64,000 nucleotides of DNA from an uncultured Lachnospiraceae bacterium (GCA_910587635.1 CAJUNB010000015.1:9130-73129); one strand, 5' to 3'. Positions 22,708-32,084 are shown, numbered from the stretch's first letter. Translations and numbers: made by a program. The notes: generated by a model from the letters alone, not told the origin.

Positions 22708-24993
22708 TTATATGCACTTTGTGATGGTATAAATCAAAGAGGCGAAATCTCCGCCTTTCCGGTCCAGATCTCTTCTGTCAACGGGTATTCCGGCATACAT
22801 GAGTTCTGCACCGTATGCCCTGTATTTTTTAACCTGCTCCTTTTCCTGCCCGTTTCCGTCCAATCCTGCCCGTTCTTCGTCATAAATACTCACTGGCGTC
22901 ACATCACAGCTCACTTCATACAGCATATCTTCTTCCAACCCCTGAAGCTGCAGGCGCAGCCAGGATGCATTTGTTTTATTCAGCCGCTGATAAAACCCTG
23001 CTACTGCCTGCGTCCTGTCCCGGGATACCACGAGCCATGCCGTATCATTTCCTTCAAAAGGACTGCGCAGCCGATAGAAATCTCCCTCTATCTGAATCAG
23101 TTCTCTGTATTTCTTGACAAATGCAATCTGCCGTTTCACCACTTCCATCTCCCGGCCACTGAGAAGATTCAAATCCAACTCGTATCCGAAAGCACCGAAA
23201 CAGGCTACATTTCCCCGGGTTTCCAGTGGTGTCATCCTCTGAAGCTGATGGTTCGGCACGGCCGACACATGACAGCCCATGCTCACAAGGGGATAGACAA
23301 AGGAAGTACCATACTGGATTTTCATTCGCTCTCCGGCATCCGTATCATCGCTTGTCCATGTCTGGGGTGCGAAATAGAGCATACCCGGGTCAAATCTGGC
23401 ACCGCCACTGGCACAGGATTCAAACAAAATATCGGGAAATTCTTCCGTAAGCCTCGTATACAGGTCATAGACACCCAGAATATACCGGTGCATTACTTTT
23501 CCCTGTTCTCCCGCTTCCGCTCCTCTGCTGTAGGGCTCAGACATATATCGGTTCATGTCCCATTTTATATAAGAAATCGAAGATTCTCTGATTACCCTGG
23601 CAATCATTTCATAAACACAGTCCACTACTTCTTTTCTGGAAAAATCCAGGACATACTGATGCCGTCCATGGGACTGAAAACGCCCAGGCGCTCCGATGAT
23701 CCAGTCAGGATGCGCCCGATAGAGATCACTGTCCTCATTTACCATCTCCAGCTCCACCCATAGGCCGAATTTCATCTCCAGTGCTTCTATTTTTGCCGAC
23801 AGGCCGGAAATGCCTCCGGGAAGCTTCTTCAGATTGACATACCAGTCTCCCAGACTGCTGTAGTCGTCATTTCTCTTACCAAACCATCCGTCATCCAGTA
23901 CGAAAAGTTCCACGCCTGCCTCTTTTGCCCTTTTTGCTATTTCCAGAAGCTTCTCTTCGTCAAAATCAAAGTAAGTAGCCTCCCAGTTATTTAAAAGAAT
24001 GGGCCGCGCCTGATCTCTCCACTTTCCCCGTATAAGCCGTGTCCGGTACAGCCTGTGATATGCCTGGCTCATTCCGTTCAGTCCCCTGTTACTGTAGACC
24101 ATCACTGTCTCCGGGGTCTGGAAACTTTCTCCCTGTTTCAGTTCCCAGGCAAATCCTTCCGGGTGGATTCCCATCATCACTCTCGTCATGTCAAAAGGGG
24201 ATACTTCCACCTGGGCAAGAAAATTGCCACTGTACACAAAGCTGAATCCATATACCTCTCCCTGATTCTCCGTCGTATGGGGTCTTTTCAGAGCGATAAA
24301 AGGGTTGTGTTCTCCACTGCTTCCTGTCCCTGACAGATTCTGAACGGCCTGAATGCCCATTTCCAGTTTCCTCGTCTTCACATACCGTTCCCTGGCCCAC
24401 GCCCCAGCCAGATGGACCAGCTCATAGTCCATATCCATAAATTCCATGCTCATGCTCAGTGCCCGGTCCAACACGATTTTCCCGCCGCCTCTGTGAACAA
24501 AGCGGACATTTCTTGTGATCACCGGATAGTCCTCATAGATCGTATAGGAAAGTACCATATCTGTATCGATCACATCGTCGTGCAGAGTGATTTCCAGTGT
24601 CTGCGCTTCCTCTTCCTTCTCCGTATAAGTGGCCGGGAGAGGTGCAAGTGATTTCTTACCACCGAAAATCTCATGGGAAACATACGTAAAATTCACGATT
24701 CTGCTGCCGTTTTCCTGTATGATCGTAAAAGCCGGACTCCTGTAATCCCCTGTTCCATAAGAAGGATATTCCTGCCTCGTATACTGCATGGACAATACGG
24801 AAGGCTCCGGCATACAGACTGCCATCAGAGAACGCTGCATTTCCTCATGCAGATAACCGAACTCCTCTTTATCCCTGAGCCCCCGGCCATAATAAAGATG
24901 CTCCATCTGGCCGTTTTCCATAATGCGCATCAGATAACTCACTTCTTTGTTAAACAGATGAAACTCTCTGCCTTTTTCATGAAATATGATTGC
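22708..24993 (-). CDS. Alpha-galactosidase, GH36
   Basis: This 761-aa enzyme removes alpha-1,6-linked galactose from raffinose-family sugars or galactomannan. The N-terminal beta-sandwich (about 1-320) precedes the barrel with VLDDGWFG. The nucleophile is about D479 in KWDMNRYM, ESCASGGARFD lies at the catalytic face, and acid/base D549 is in SDDTDAG. Length (about 730-760) is standard, and no signal peptide is seen, so it is cytoplasmic. No transporter lies next to it, and the M14 gene downstream is unrelated. AAAGGGAAGG precedes the chosen ATG. Confidence 0.95.
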   Translation of the reverse strand, partial: AIIFHEKGREFHLFNKEVSYLMRIMENGQMEHLYYGRGLRDKEEFGYLHEEMQRSLMAVCMPEPSVLSMQYTRQEYPSYGTGDYRSPAFTIIQENGSRIVNFTYVSHEIFGGKKSLAPLPATYTEKEEEAQTLEITLHDDVIDTDMVLSYTIYEDYPVITRNVRFVHRGGGKIVLDRALSMSMEFMDMDYELVHLAGAWARERYVKTRKLEMGIQAVQNLSGTGSSGEHNPFIALKRPHTTENQGEVYGFSFVYSGNFLAQVEVSPFDMTRVMMGIHPEGFAWELKQGESFQTPETVMVYSNRGLNGMSQAYHRLYRTRLIRGKWRDQARPILLNNWEATYFDFDEEKLLEIAKRAKEAGVELFVLDDGWFGKRNDDYSSLGDWYVNLKKLPGGISGLSAKIEALEMKFGLWVELEMVNEDSDLYRAHPDWIIGAPGRFQSHGRHQYVLDFSRKEVVDCVYEMIARVIRESSISYIKWDMNRYMSEPYSRGAEAGEQGKVMHRYILGVYDLYTRLTEEFPDILFESCASGGARFDPGMLYFAPQTWTSDDTDAGERMKIQYGTSFVYPLVSMGCHVSAVPNHQLQRMTPLETRGNVACFGAFGYELDLNLLSGREMEVVKRQIAFVKKYRELIQIEGDFYRLRSPFEGNDTAWLVVSRDRTQAVAGFYQRLNKTNASWLRLQLQGLEEDMLYEVSCDVTPVSIYDEERAGLDGNGQEKEQVKKYRAYGAELMYAGIPVDRRDLDRKGGDFASLIYTITKCI

Positions 24994-25109
24994 CATAACC
25001 TTCCCTTTCATCTTCTGTCACTATTATCAGCCCCGGACCTCCGGCGGCTGTCCTTTTTATTTTACCTTCTTCTCATCCAAGTTGCAATGAAAAGAAAAAG
25101 ACAATAACA

Positions 25110-25150
25110 GAGAACAGAATCCCCCCGGTGGGCAGGGGTCTTCTGTTCTC
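25110..25150 (-). terminator. Terminator after the amidase-deacetylase gene
   Basis: GAGAACAGAA and TTCTGTTCTC (25110-25119, 25141-25150) form a perfect 10-bp stem with an inner CCCC/GGGG pair. On the minus strand it is followed by TGTTATTGTCTTTTT. Confidence 0.65.
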
Positions 25151-25193
25151 CTATCCGTAAGTCCAGGGAAGCGCTGATGAAATCATCCCATCC

Positions 25194-26618
25194 CTAAAAC
25201 TGTATCGGCTCCACTTCTTCGCTCAGCGGCTCCATTTTGTACTCCGGCAAAGCGTCCAGCAAATCTCCCAGACAGATTCCCGTGCCGTATACTACATCGT
25301 GAGCCAGCATAACAATCTTTTTCCGGCCAAGTGTCGTAGACACGCCGTTCGCAATGAGCTCTTCCGGCGTCTTATCGCCTACCGCATCCTCCAGACTGGC
25401 ATTCCAGTCATAGTACACGTATCCTCTCTTAGTCATCTCCTCTATGATCGCTTCGTTCACTTCCTGATTGTAAGAATTGATGCTGCCGCCCGGAAAACGG
25501 AACAGCTTCGTCTCCACTCCCGTCACCTCATAGACCGTCTGATAGGCGGCTTCAAAATCCTCTATATAGCTGTCTACACTTTCATAGACTGTCTCATAGT
25601 CATGGACATCACAGTGGATACCTATCGTATGGCCTTCCTCCACAATCCTGCGTGCCATCTCCGGGTTTTTTCTCACATTTTCCCCTACCAGGAAAAAGGT
25701 GGCTTTGACGCCTCTTTCTTTCAGGATATCCAGGACTCTTCCTGTATTTTCCACAGAAGGACCATCATCAAAAGTCAGATACATCGTCTTTGGATGGAAA
25801 TAATACTCGATACCGGAAACGATGCCCGAAGCGATCTTCGTCTGGTATTCTTCCGTCATCAGCAGTTCCCGTTCCTGTGCATTGGAGAGAAATCCCGTCT
25901 CGATCAGACAGGCCGGCATCACTGTGCTGCCGGTCACATGGAAATCCGCATCCCCTCTCAGCTCCCGTTCCGCAGTACCGATACTTCTGGCCGTCTGCTG
26001 CCGGATCAGAAGTGCCAGTCTCTTATTGTCCCGTGTGATATCCGTCCCGTCATACCATACTTCCATACCACTCACATCCGTTTCATCCGCCGCATTTTGA
26101 TGGATACTCACATAGATGTCAGCTCCGGAATCATTGGCAGCCTTTACCCTGTCCTCTTTTGCCATATAGATATCTTCTTCCCTGGACAGAATGACCCGAT
26201 AACCAAGCGTTTCCAGCTGGCTCTTTACAATCTTTGCAATGGCAAGGTTGATGGTTTTTTCCTGAACACCTTCCCGCTGGCATCCCTCATCCGCCCCTCC
26301 ATGTCCCGGATCCAGAAATACAGTAGGTACTCCCGGCTCTTCCGGTACGGTCTCCGGTTCCTCTGCTGTTTCTTCCTCTGCGAACGCCATCTGTCCTGCA
26401 TTTACAAGTCCCAGCAAAGCCTTTTCCACTTCTGTGAACTCTTTTTCAGGCGCCGCAAACGCCTCCAGTACCGGCAGACTGTGCCATATGTAAAGAGAAG
26501 CGCACACAAGACTGAGTGACAGAAAACAGCTGAACACTTTTTTCAGCAGCGTGATTCTCTTTTTGCGCCTCCGGTAACTACGACAATATTTACGGAAATA
26601 CGGATCTCTTTTGTACAT
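25194..26618 (-). CDS. N-acetylmuramoyl-L-alanine amidase fused to a NodB-type polysaccharide deacetylase
   Basis: This 474-aa protein has a basic N-terminus and a membrane segment at about 27-47, then a Glu-rich spacer. An Amidase_3 domain (98-272) follows with zinc ligands H106 in DPGHGG, E120 and H173 in SIHQNA, and catalytic E240 in IETGFLSN. A NodB domain (278-465) follows with D284/D285 in TFDDGPS, H335 and H339 in HCDVH, and RFPGGS. One protein could thus cut peptidoglycan stem peptides from glycan and deacetylate the sugars. It lies outside the membrane. Six 11-bp iterons sit directly upstream, after the two-component operon. Confidence 0.93.
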   Translation of the reverse strand: MYKRDPYFRKYCRSYRRRKKRITLLKKVFSCFLSLSLVCASLYIWHSLPVLEAFAAPEKEFTEVEKALLGLVNAGQMAFAEEETAEEPETVPEEPGVPTVFLDPGHGGADEGCQREGVQEKTINLAIAKIVKSQLETLGYRVILSREEDIYMAKEDRVKAANDSGADIYVSIHQNAADETDVSGMEVWYDGTDITRDNKRLALLIRQQTARSIGTAERELRGDADFHVTGSTVMPACLIETGFLSNAQERELLMTEEYQTKIASGIVSGIEYYFHPKTMYLTFDDGPSVENTGRVLDILKERGVKATFFLVGENVRKNPEMARRIVEEGHTIGIHCDVHDYETVYESVDSYIEDFEAAYQTVYEVTGVETKLFRFPGGSINSYNQEVNEAIIEEMTKRGYVYYDWNASLEDAVGDKTPEELIANGVSTTLGRKKIVMLAHDVVYGTGICLGDLLDALPEYKMEPLSEEVEPIQF

Positions 26619-26661
26619 TTTCTGACACTCCCTGTTTCTCTTGATATATACAGATTACACA

Positions 26662-26727
26662 GGGGCTGCATCAGAATATCATCATATTTGCATCTTATTC
26701 ACATCAAATTTGCATCATATTTGCATC
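26662..26727 (-). promoter_or_regulatory. Six exact 11-bp iterons, candidate OmpR-type regulator sites
   Basis: On the plus strand, CATC ends every unit at 26672, 26683, 26694, 26705, 26716 and 26727, an unbroken 11-bp period with consensus WWATTTGCATC (GATGCAAATWW on the minus strand). Three units share TTTGCATC. They lie 44-109 bp upstream of the amidase-deacetylase ATG, in front of a TATATA-like -10 (about 26643). Direct repeats with a period of one helical turn are the usual target of OmpR-family dimers, and such a regulator is encoded in the operon just upstream. Confidence 0.75.
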
Positions 26728-27553
26728 ATCTGGAAATTTTCAAAAATAACTCATTGATTCCCTCATAGAACCCTACAGTGACAATCGTCCGCTCCTCTCC
26801 CATCCCCGGGAAAACATATTTTTTGAAATATGGCGTTGTTTCCAGGAGAGGATTATCCGATTCGTAGGCTGTAGGTCTGCCCAGACCCATATATTCTCCC
26901 CACTTCTCGATCACCGCATCTGTATCGATATCCTCCCAGAGAAGAGGAGTCCTCACATAGAACTCATACATCTTCCCGTCATTGGCATCCAGATAGGCAT
27001 CGATCAGCCGGTTTTCCTTATTGGCATTTTCCTGGCTGTTGGACAGGCTCAGTTTCCACACTGCAATATTGTTCCTGGGTTCCAGCACGTCAATGGCTGA
27101 ATAGCGTGTGGCATCATAGGAAGAAGGCTCCACTTCCCTCACTTCCTCAGGAAGAATGCCATATTCTTTCAGAAGAGCCAGAGCTGTATTACATGTCTCA
27201 TAAATCTGCTCATCCGTAATTTCCCTCTCGGAAGGGCTTCTGTAGTTTGCCACAAAGGCGTAGGAACCTTCCAGCTCCTGATACGTTCCTCCCTCCTCCA
27301 GCCGGGTCATGGCGCTATGTTCCGTCTCAGGCAGATTCTGGCTGCTCAGACATCGGGAAAGGATGTACAGCTTCTCATTGGTGTTCAATTTATAGCGATA
27401 TCCCGCACCCGCCTTCTCCACAGTCTCTTCATGAATTTCATCCAGCATACCCTTGTCCTGGTACTTTGCCAGCGCCTCCGGTCCCCAGATCGACAGCAGG
27501 ACGGAGAACAGGGCAGCCAAAAAGAAGGCAGTCATTCTCATTCTATATTTCAT
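26726..27553 (-). CDS. Membrane-anchored extracytoplasmic protein of the two-component operon
   Basis: This 275-aa protein has a signal/anchor (residues about 6-30: MTAFFLAALFSVLLSIW) and an extracellular remainder without recognised catalytic motifs. A segment such as DVLEPRNNIAVWKLSLSN resembles YycH/YycI-like or PepSY-like sensory folds, but not firmly. The start at 27553 has AAGGAGG and overlaps the kinase stop by 11 bp, so translation is coupled. A longer in-frame extension inside the kinase is rejected. It probably modulates the kinase or reads an envelope signal. Its stop codon falls within the first iteron. Confidence 0.7.
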   Translation of the reverse strand: MKYRMRMTAFFLAALFSVLLSIWGPEALAKYQDKGMLDEIHEETVEKAGAGYRYKLNTNEKLYILSRCLSSQNLPETEHSAMTRLEEGGTYQELEGSYAFVANYRSPSEREITDEQIYETCNTALALLKEYGILPEEVREVEPSSYDATRYSAIDVLEPRNNIAVWKLSLSNSQENANKENRLIDAYLDANDGKMYEFYVRTPLLWEDIDTDAVIEKWGEYMGLGRPTAYESDNPLLETTPYFKKYVFPGMGEERTIVTVGFYEGINELFLKISR

Positions 27554-29111
27554 CCGCTGTGCCTCCTTCCCCCTTCTCATCCGCAGCGGCCCGCCGAGAG
27601 GTAACCGTTCCCTGCTGCACAGTTTCTGTCTTTTCCGGCTGTACAGCTTCCGCTCCCGGTACAGCCTGTTGCACATCTTCTGCTTCCGGCGCTGTTTTCC
27701 TCACAGCTTCCGGTCTCTCTGCCGGAAGCAGAAAACTGAAACAGGAACCTTCTCCAGCTATACTCTCTATTTTTAATTTGCTGTGATGGATTTTCAGTAT
27801 TTTTACACAGAGTGCCAGACCAAGACCCGCTCCGTTTTTGCTTCTGGCACGGGACTTATCCACCATATAGAAAGCCTTTGTAATTTTGCGCCTTTCCTTT
27901 TCCGGGATGCCGATTCCATAGTCTCTTACAGAGAACCGGTACCCTTTTTCCAGAGCCGTACCCGTCACTTCAATCCTTCCTCCGGGTTCGGAAGCTTTAC
28001 AGGCATTGTCAATCAGATTCACAAGCACCGTCTTGATCAGATTGACCTCCGCCACGATCTCGCCCGGCTGACAGGCAAAATAAAACTCCATATTCCTGTT
28101 TCCGGCAAACATATCTTTCAGATAATCAAATACGGCCTCCGCTGGGCTGCTTTGCAGTTCCACTTCATTTTTCCCGGCCACAATAATATCCAAAAGCCGC
28201 AGAGACATGGCCTCCAGCCTCTTTCCTTCCGTATAAATATAATTTGCAGACATTATGCTCTTTTCCTCATCCATTCTGTGAGACCGGAGCATGTCTGCAT
28301 ATCCGATAATCGCCGTCAAAGGTGTCTTCAGCTCATGGGCAAAGGCACCCATAAATTCTTCTTTTGCCTCCAGTTCCTCTTCCAGCTTTTTCATATTTTT
28401 GGCAAGTGCTTTCGCCATCCTGTTAAAATCCCGGGTCAGCTGTCCCAGTTCATCCCGGCTCACCTGTTTTGCCCGGTAATCATAATCCCCCGCCGCCATC
28501 CGTTTCGTTGCCTTTGTCAGAAGGTATATCGGTTTCGTCAAAAGAGAGGAAATCAGATGCATGATGACAGTTCCCACAAGGAGCATCAGAAGTGTCACCC
28601 GGCGATAGAGAGAAAATCCCATAGCCCGCTCCGTAAATACATCCGTCACATCCCGCATCGTCTCCAGATAGAGAATTCTGTTCAGGGCATTTACATACGT
28701 CCCCGTATGCACATAATATTTTTCCCCTGATACGATCACCCGATATGCCTTGATATCCTCACCCGTCTGCTCCAGAAGGGCATAATCCGCCTCAAATCCG
28801 TCACTGGCATACAATACCGTTTTCTTTTCGTCAGAAATACGCAAAAGTCGTCTCGCACTCTGTCCCCCGGTCTCCAGATTGACCGTGATCTCTTCCACCG
28901 TGCTGTCAGGCAGGGCACTGTATTTCGCAGGCACACTGAGAGCAGCCGTCTCAAAAGCAAAACTCAGAATGCTGCCTTCATCCAACGCCTGTCCCACTTC
29001 CCGTTCCAGAGATGTCTGGAAAACATAATTGACGAAATAAAATCCACTGAAACCAAGAGCCAGAGCCATGACAATTACCATGCTCAGCAAAATCTTCAAC
29101 GAAAATTTCAT
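27543..29111 (-). CDS. Sensor histidine kinase (HAMP-HisKA-HATPase)
   Basis: This 522-aa kinase has two membrane helices (about 8-30 and 170-190) around an extracellular domain, then HAMP (about 191-243). HisKA follows with H259 in FAHELKTPLTAIIGY, and an HATPase with NLIDNACKAS, DYGIGIP and GAGLGLAL. The last 60 residues are an unusual Glu/Ala/Val/Gln-rich tail with repeated EAVQ-type units. The start overlaps the regulator stop as ATGA. It phosphorylates the OmpR-type partner; the trigger is likely cell-envelope state, given the downstream amidase. Confidence 0.93.
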   Translation of the reverse strand: MKFSLKILLSMVIVMALALGFSGFYFVNYVFQTSLEREVGQALDEGSILSFAFETAALSVPAKYSALPDSTVEEITVNLETGGQSARRLLRISDEKKTVLYASDGFEADYALLEQTGEDIKAYRVIVSGEKYYVHTGTYVNALNRILYLETMRDVTDVFTERAMGFSLYRRVTLLMLLVGTVIMHLISSLLTKPIYLLTKATKRMAAGDYDYRAKQVSRDELGQLTRDFNRMAKALAKNMKKLEEELEAKEEFMGAFAHELKTPLTAIIGYADMLRSHRMDEEKSIMSANYIYTEGKRLEAMSLRLLDIIVAGKNEVELQSSPAEAVFDYLKDMFAGNRNMEFYFACQPGEIVAEVNLIKTVLVNLIDNACKASEPGGRIEVTGTALEKGYRFSVRDYGIGIPEKERRKITKAFYMVDKSRARSKNGAGLGLALCVKILKIHHSKLKIESIAGEGSCFSFLLPAERPEAVRKTAPEAEDVQQAVPGAEAVQPEKTETVQQGTVTSRRAAADEKGEGGTADEI

Positions 29112-29767
29112 TGGGGTACCTCTAGTCGATAGCCTACTTTATACACGGCCAGCAGTTTATGCTCCCAGCCCAGTTTTTTCCGAAGCCTCTGTACATGTAA
29201 ATCCAGTGTACGGCTGTCTCCGTAATATTCCTCTTCCCACACTTTTTCGTACAGCGTCTCCCGAAACAGCGCCACATTTTTATTTTTCATAAAGAGTACC
29301 AGCAGCCCGAATTCTTTGTTAGTCAGTTCCACCGGCTTTCCGGCCTTTATCACCCGACGCGCTTCCACGTCCACAGTCACGTCTCCCACACTCAGGTGCT
29401 GCTCTGTCTTATTGTACCGGCGCAGCACCGCTTCTACCCTGGCTACCAGTTCCACTACGTCAAAAGGCTTGACGAGATAGTCATCCGCCCCCAGCTTCAG
29501 GCCTTTTACCCGATCTTTCACCGCATGTTTTGCCGTTATAAATATGACCGGCACGCCAAGCGGCCGTATGTATTCCATAATATCATAGCCATCCGCCCCT
29601 GGCAGCATCACATCCAGCAGGATCAGATCATAATTCTCTTTCTCTATTCTGTCGATAGCTTCCAGTCCATCCTGTACGGAAGTACACTGGTATCCGGCCG
29701 ACGACAGGTTCAGATCTATCAGGTCACAAATCGGTTTTTCATCATCCACAATCAATATTTTAAGCAT
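29108..29767 (-). CDS. OmpR-family response regulator
   Basis: This 219-aa protein has a receiver domain with phospho-acceptor D52 in LILLDVMLPG and acidic pocket VDDE, the K of VKPFD, and a C-terminal winged helix (about 125-219) with RTLDLHVQRLRKKLG. The chosen start follows GGGGGTGG. The gene overlaps the upstream gene by 8 bp and the kinase by 4 bp. It is the natural candidate to bind the 11-bp iterons before the amidase-deacetylase gene. Confidence 0.94.
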   Translation of the reverse strand: MLKILIVDDEKPICDLIDLNLSSAGYQCTSVQDGLEAIDRIEKENYDLILLDVMLPGADGYDIMEYIRPLGVPVIFITAKHAVKDRVKGLKLGADDYLVKPFDVVELVARVEAVLRRYNKTEQHLSVGDVTVDVEARRVIKAGKPVELTNKEFGLLVLFMKNKNVALFRETLYEKVWEEEYYGDSRTLDLHVQRLRKKLGWEHKLLAVYKVGYRLEVPQ

Positions 29768-31004
29768 TTTCTGATTTCCACCCCCAATAGGCTCTTGCCC
29801 GTTCCACAAGCATTTCCATTGTATCATTGTCGCCGCACTGGTATCGCTTTCTGATATCCGTATCCGGGGAAAATCCCCCTGTCCGCTGATAATAAATGGA
29901 ATATTCGGTCTCCACGATGATCTCACCGTCATCGTTCTCGTAACTGTACTTTCCCAGTATGACGATGTCCTTCAGTCCATCTCCATCTATATCCTTGCAG
30001 TTGATACCCTTCAGTGCATACAGATTGTCATAATTCCCCATGGGCTGCAGGCTGGCAATGATGTCTCCCTGTTCATTGACAAGATAGATCATAAAAATGT
30101 CAAAACTGGCCACATGATAGACCCCAGGCACTACCTGCAGTTTCCCCAGTTTTCCGAATGTCCTCGTATAGCACTGTTCCTTGATGATTTCCAGTCCCTC
30201 TTCCAGCAGCCCTTCCAGTGTCTCTGCCGTATATAAAAATTCTGTGGACTGACCGTCCCTGACAAAGGCTGTAATCAGCTCCGTATTTTTGTTCATGCCA
30301 AAGCGGTTGATCTTGTCTGTAATCCGATAGTCCCGGTAAAAGCCCGGCTGCTGCCCGCTTTGGAACAGCACATCCCCCACCCGGTAAGGCTTACCTGCAT
30401 ACTCCCCGCTCACATTGACACATGTGGTAAGCAGTACGATATCCATTCTTCCATCCCTGTTCAAATCCTGGAAAACGATGGCCGCAATATTCCGGTTGGG
30501 CTGCTTCATCTCCCCCACAATCCGGTTATTCGTCTCAAGCTGGTCCGTCCGGTATACGACCTGTCCGTCTTCTTTTGCAAAAAACAATGCGAGCCGACTA
30601 TAAGTCTCATCCAGAGCCGGAATCAGTGACACTTCCCCATAACCTTTTATCTCGACAGGAAATATCTGGTTTTCGATGATACGAAAGCCATTGGCAGAAA
30701 TATCCGTCTTCGTTTCCACCGCTTCCAGCCGTCTCTGATATTCCCTGTACTGGGACAGTACCTCTTTCCCTTCGGTATCCGCCGCCGTTTCTCCCGGGAG
30801 TATCGTATCTTCCGATGCATGGACGGACGACAGACAGCCGCCCGCTGCCCCGAAATCAGGAAACAGACAGGCGGCGCCTGTCAAGAGAACCGCCAAAATG
30901 GCTCTGATTCTCTCTTTTTTTGTTCTGTTCTTATTACGATTAACGAAAGTACCGTATCTGTTACCGCTGCGGCCTTCATTTAGATCTTCTCTTATGTGCT
31001 TCAA
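29760..31004 (-). CDS. Exported protein with FG-GAP/VCBS-like calcium-type repeats
   Basis: This roughly 414-aa protein has a basic N-terminus, a hydrophobic export segment (about residues 35-55), then an extracellular domain. DLNRDGRMDIV and DIDGDGLKDIV have the DxDxDGxxD spacing of VCBS/FG-GAP repeat loops that bind calcium. The start is probably a TTG at 31004, with GGAGG 7 bases ahead; a GTG 18 bases earlier is the alternative. It is the first gene of a coupled operon with the regulator, kinase and 275-aa protein, and so may be an external sensor. No enzyme motif is seen. Confidence 0.72.
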   Translation of the reverse strand: MKHIREDLNEGRSGNRYGTFVNRNKNRTKKERIRAILAVLLTGAACLFPDFGAAGGCLSSVHASEDTILPGETAADTEGKEVLSQYREYQRRLEAVETKTDISANGFRIIENQIFPVEIKGYGEVSLIPALDETYSRLALFFAKEDGQVVYRTDQLETNNRIVGEMKQPNRNIAAIVFQDLNRDGRMDIVLLTTCVNVSGEYAGKPYRVGDVLFQSGQQPGFYRDYRITDKINRFGMNKNTELITAFVRDGQSTEFLYTAETLEGLLEEGLEIIKEQCYTRTFGKLGKLQVVPGVYHVASFDIFMIYLVNEQGDIIASLQPMGNYDNLYALKGINCKDIDGDGLKDIVILGKYSYENDDGEIIVETEYSIYYQRTGGFSPDTDIRKRYQCGDNDTMEMLVERARAYWGWKSENA

Positions 31005-31063
31005 GGAACTGCCTCCGGACACCCATATCTTCTCTGCCTACAGTGATCAAAGGGTACAGTATT

Positions 31064-31092
31064 ATTATAGCAAAGGAAGCCGGGGGAGGCAA
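31064..31092 (-). promoter_or_regulatory. Promoter of the two-component envelope operon
   Basis: On the minus strand, TTGCCT (31087-31092) and TATAAT (31064-31069) have 17-bp spacing, 60 bp upstream of the first gene. Confidence 0.7.
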
Positions 31093-31121
31093 GGAAAGGC
31101 AAATCCTTTTTTACCCTCCTG

Positions 31122-32084
31122 TTATTCCTGGATCCACTGACAGATCAGATCGTAAGCCTCATAGGATTCCGGGAAGGCAAAGAACAGAAAATCGTGGGGC
31201 ATCCCCTGAAAAATCCGGTAGGTCACTTCCACGCCCGCCTCTTTTAACCTTTCCGCATATTCCAGTCCCTGATCCAGCAAAATATCACATTCTGCATGAA
31301 TCAGATACGCCTTTGGCAGATTGCTTACATCCTCCGCAAACAGAGGAGATACATAGGGATTGACAAGGTCATCGTCATCTTTCACATAAGCTTTACCATA
31401 GGAGACCATGTGCTGAAAGTCCAGATTATACCCTGTCCCATACAGGCGTTCCGACTCTCTCCTTTCCAAAAGAGCCTGATCCACTGCCGGATAAATCAGT
31501 ATCTGTTTTCCAGGTACAGACAGTCCCCTGTCCCGGCACATGAGACTTATGACTGTGGAAAGGTTTCCGCCTGCGCTGTCACCGGCTACTATATCGTTTT
31601 TCCTGTCAGCTCCCCATTCCTCAGCATGCTCTCTGGCCCACACAAGCCCGTCAAAGCACTGCTCTACGGCTACAGGGAATTTGGCTTCCGGAGAAAGATC
31701 GTATTCGACACCCACTACCACTGCCTTTCCATTTTTCGCCAGATAGCGGTGAATATAGTCAAAGCAGTCCAGATCCCGGATTGCAAATCCGCCTCCGTGA
31801 TAGTACATCAGTAAGGGGAATTTTTCCTTTTCCTTTTTATCCGGGATATATACCCTGACTTTTGTTTCTCTGCCACCACCTGCAAAAACAGTATTGAGCA
31901 CCTGTAGTCCGTCGATCTCCTCCTTTCGAATCTCCCTTTGCAGATTCATGGAATTTGCCGTCAATTCATCAAGAAACGGCCTGTCCTTTTCCGTCATCAC
32001 TGCCGGGACATCCACGTAGCCAAACTGCAGCCCCTCCTTCAGCCCGCCCCGTGGAGGCTCCATAATCATATGATACTGTTTCAT
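31122..32084 (-). CDS. Alpha/beta hydrolase, HSL-type esterase
   Basis: This 320-aa cytoplasmic esterase has the oxyanion HGGG in YYHGGGFAI and the nucleophile serine in GDSAGGN. The acid/base Asp/His are in the C-terminal third (HAECDILLDQG and GMPHDFLF). That is the hormone-sensitive lipase family pattern, which acts on short acyl or acetyl esters. It follows the ABC importer genes by 24 bp and may deacylate the imported sugar or glycoside; the substrate is inferred from context only. Confidence 0.88.
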   Translation of the reverse strand: MKQYHMIMEPPRGGLKEGLQFGYVDVPAVMTEKDRPFLDELTANSMNLQREIRKEEIDGLQVLNTVFAGGGRETKVRVYIPDKKEKEKFPLLMYYHGGGFAIRDLDCFDYIHRYLAKNGKAVVVGVEYDLSPEAKFPVAVEQCFDGLVWAREHAEEWGADRKNDIVAGDSAGGNLSTVISLMCRDRGLSVPGKQILIYPAVDQALLERRESERLYGTGYNLDFQHMVSYGKAYVKDDDDLVNPYVSPLFAEDVSNLPKAYLIHAECDILLDQGLEYAERLKEAGVEVTYRIFQGMPHDFLFFAFPESYEAYDLICQWIQE

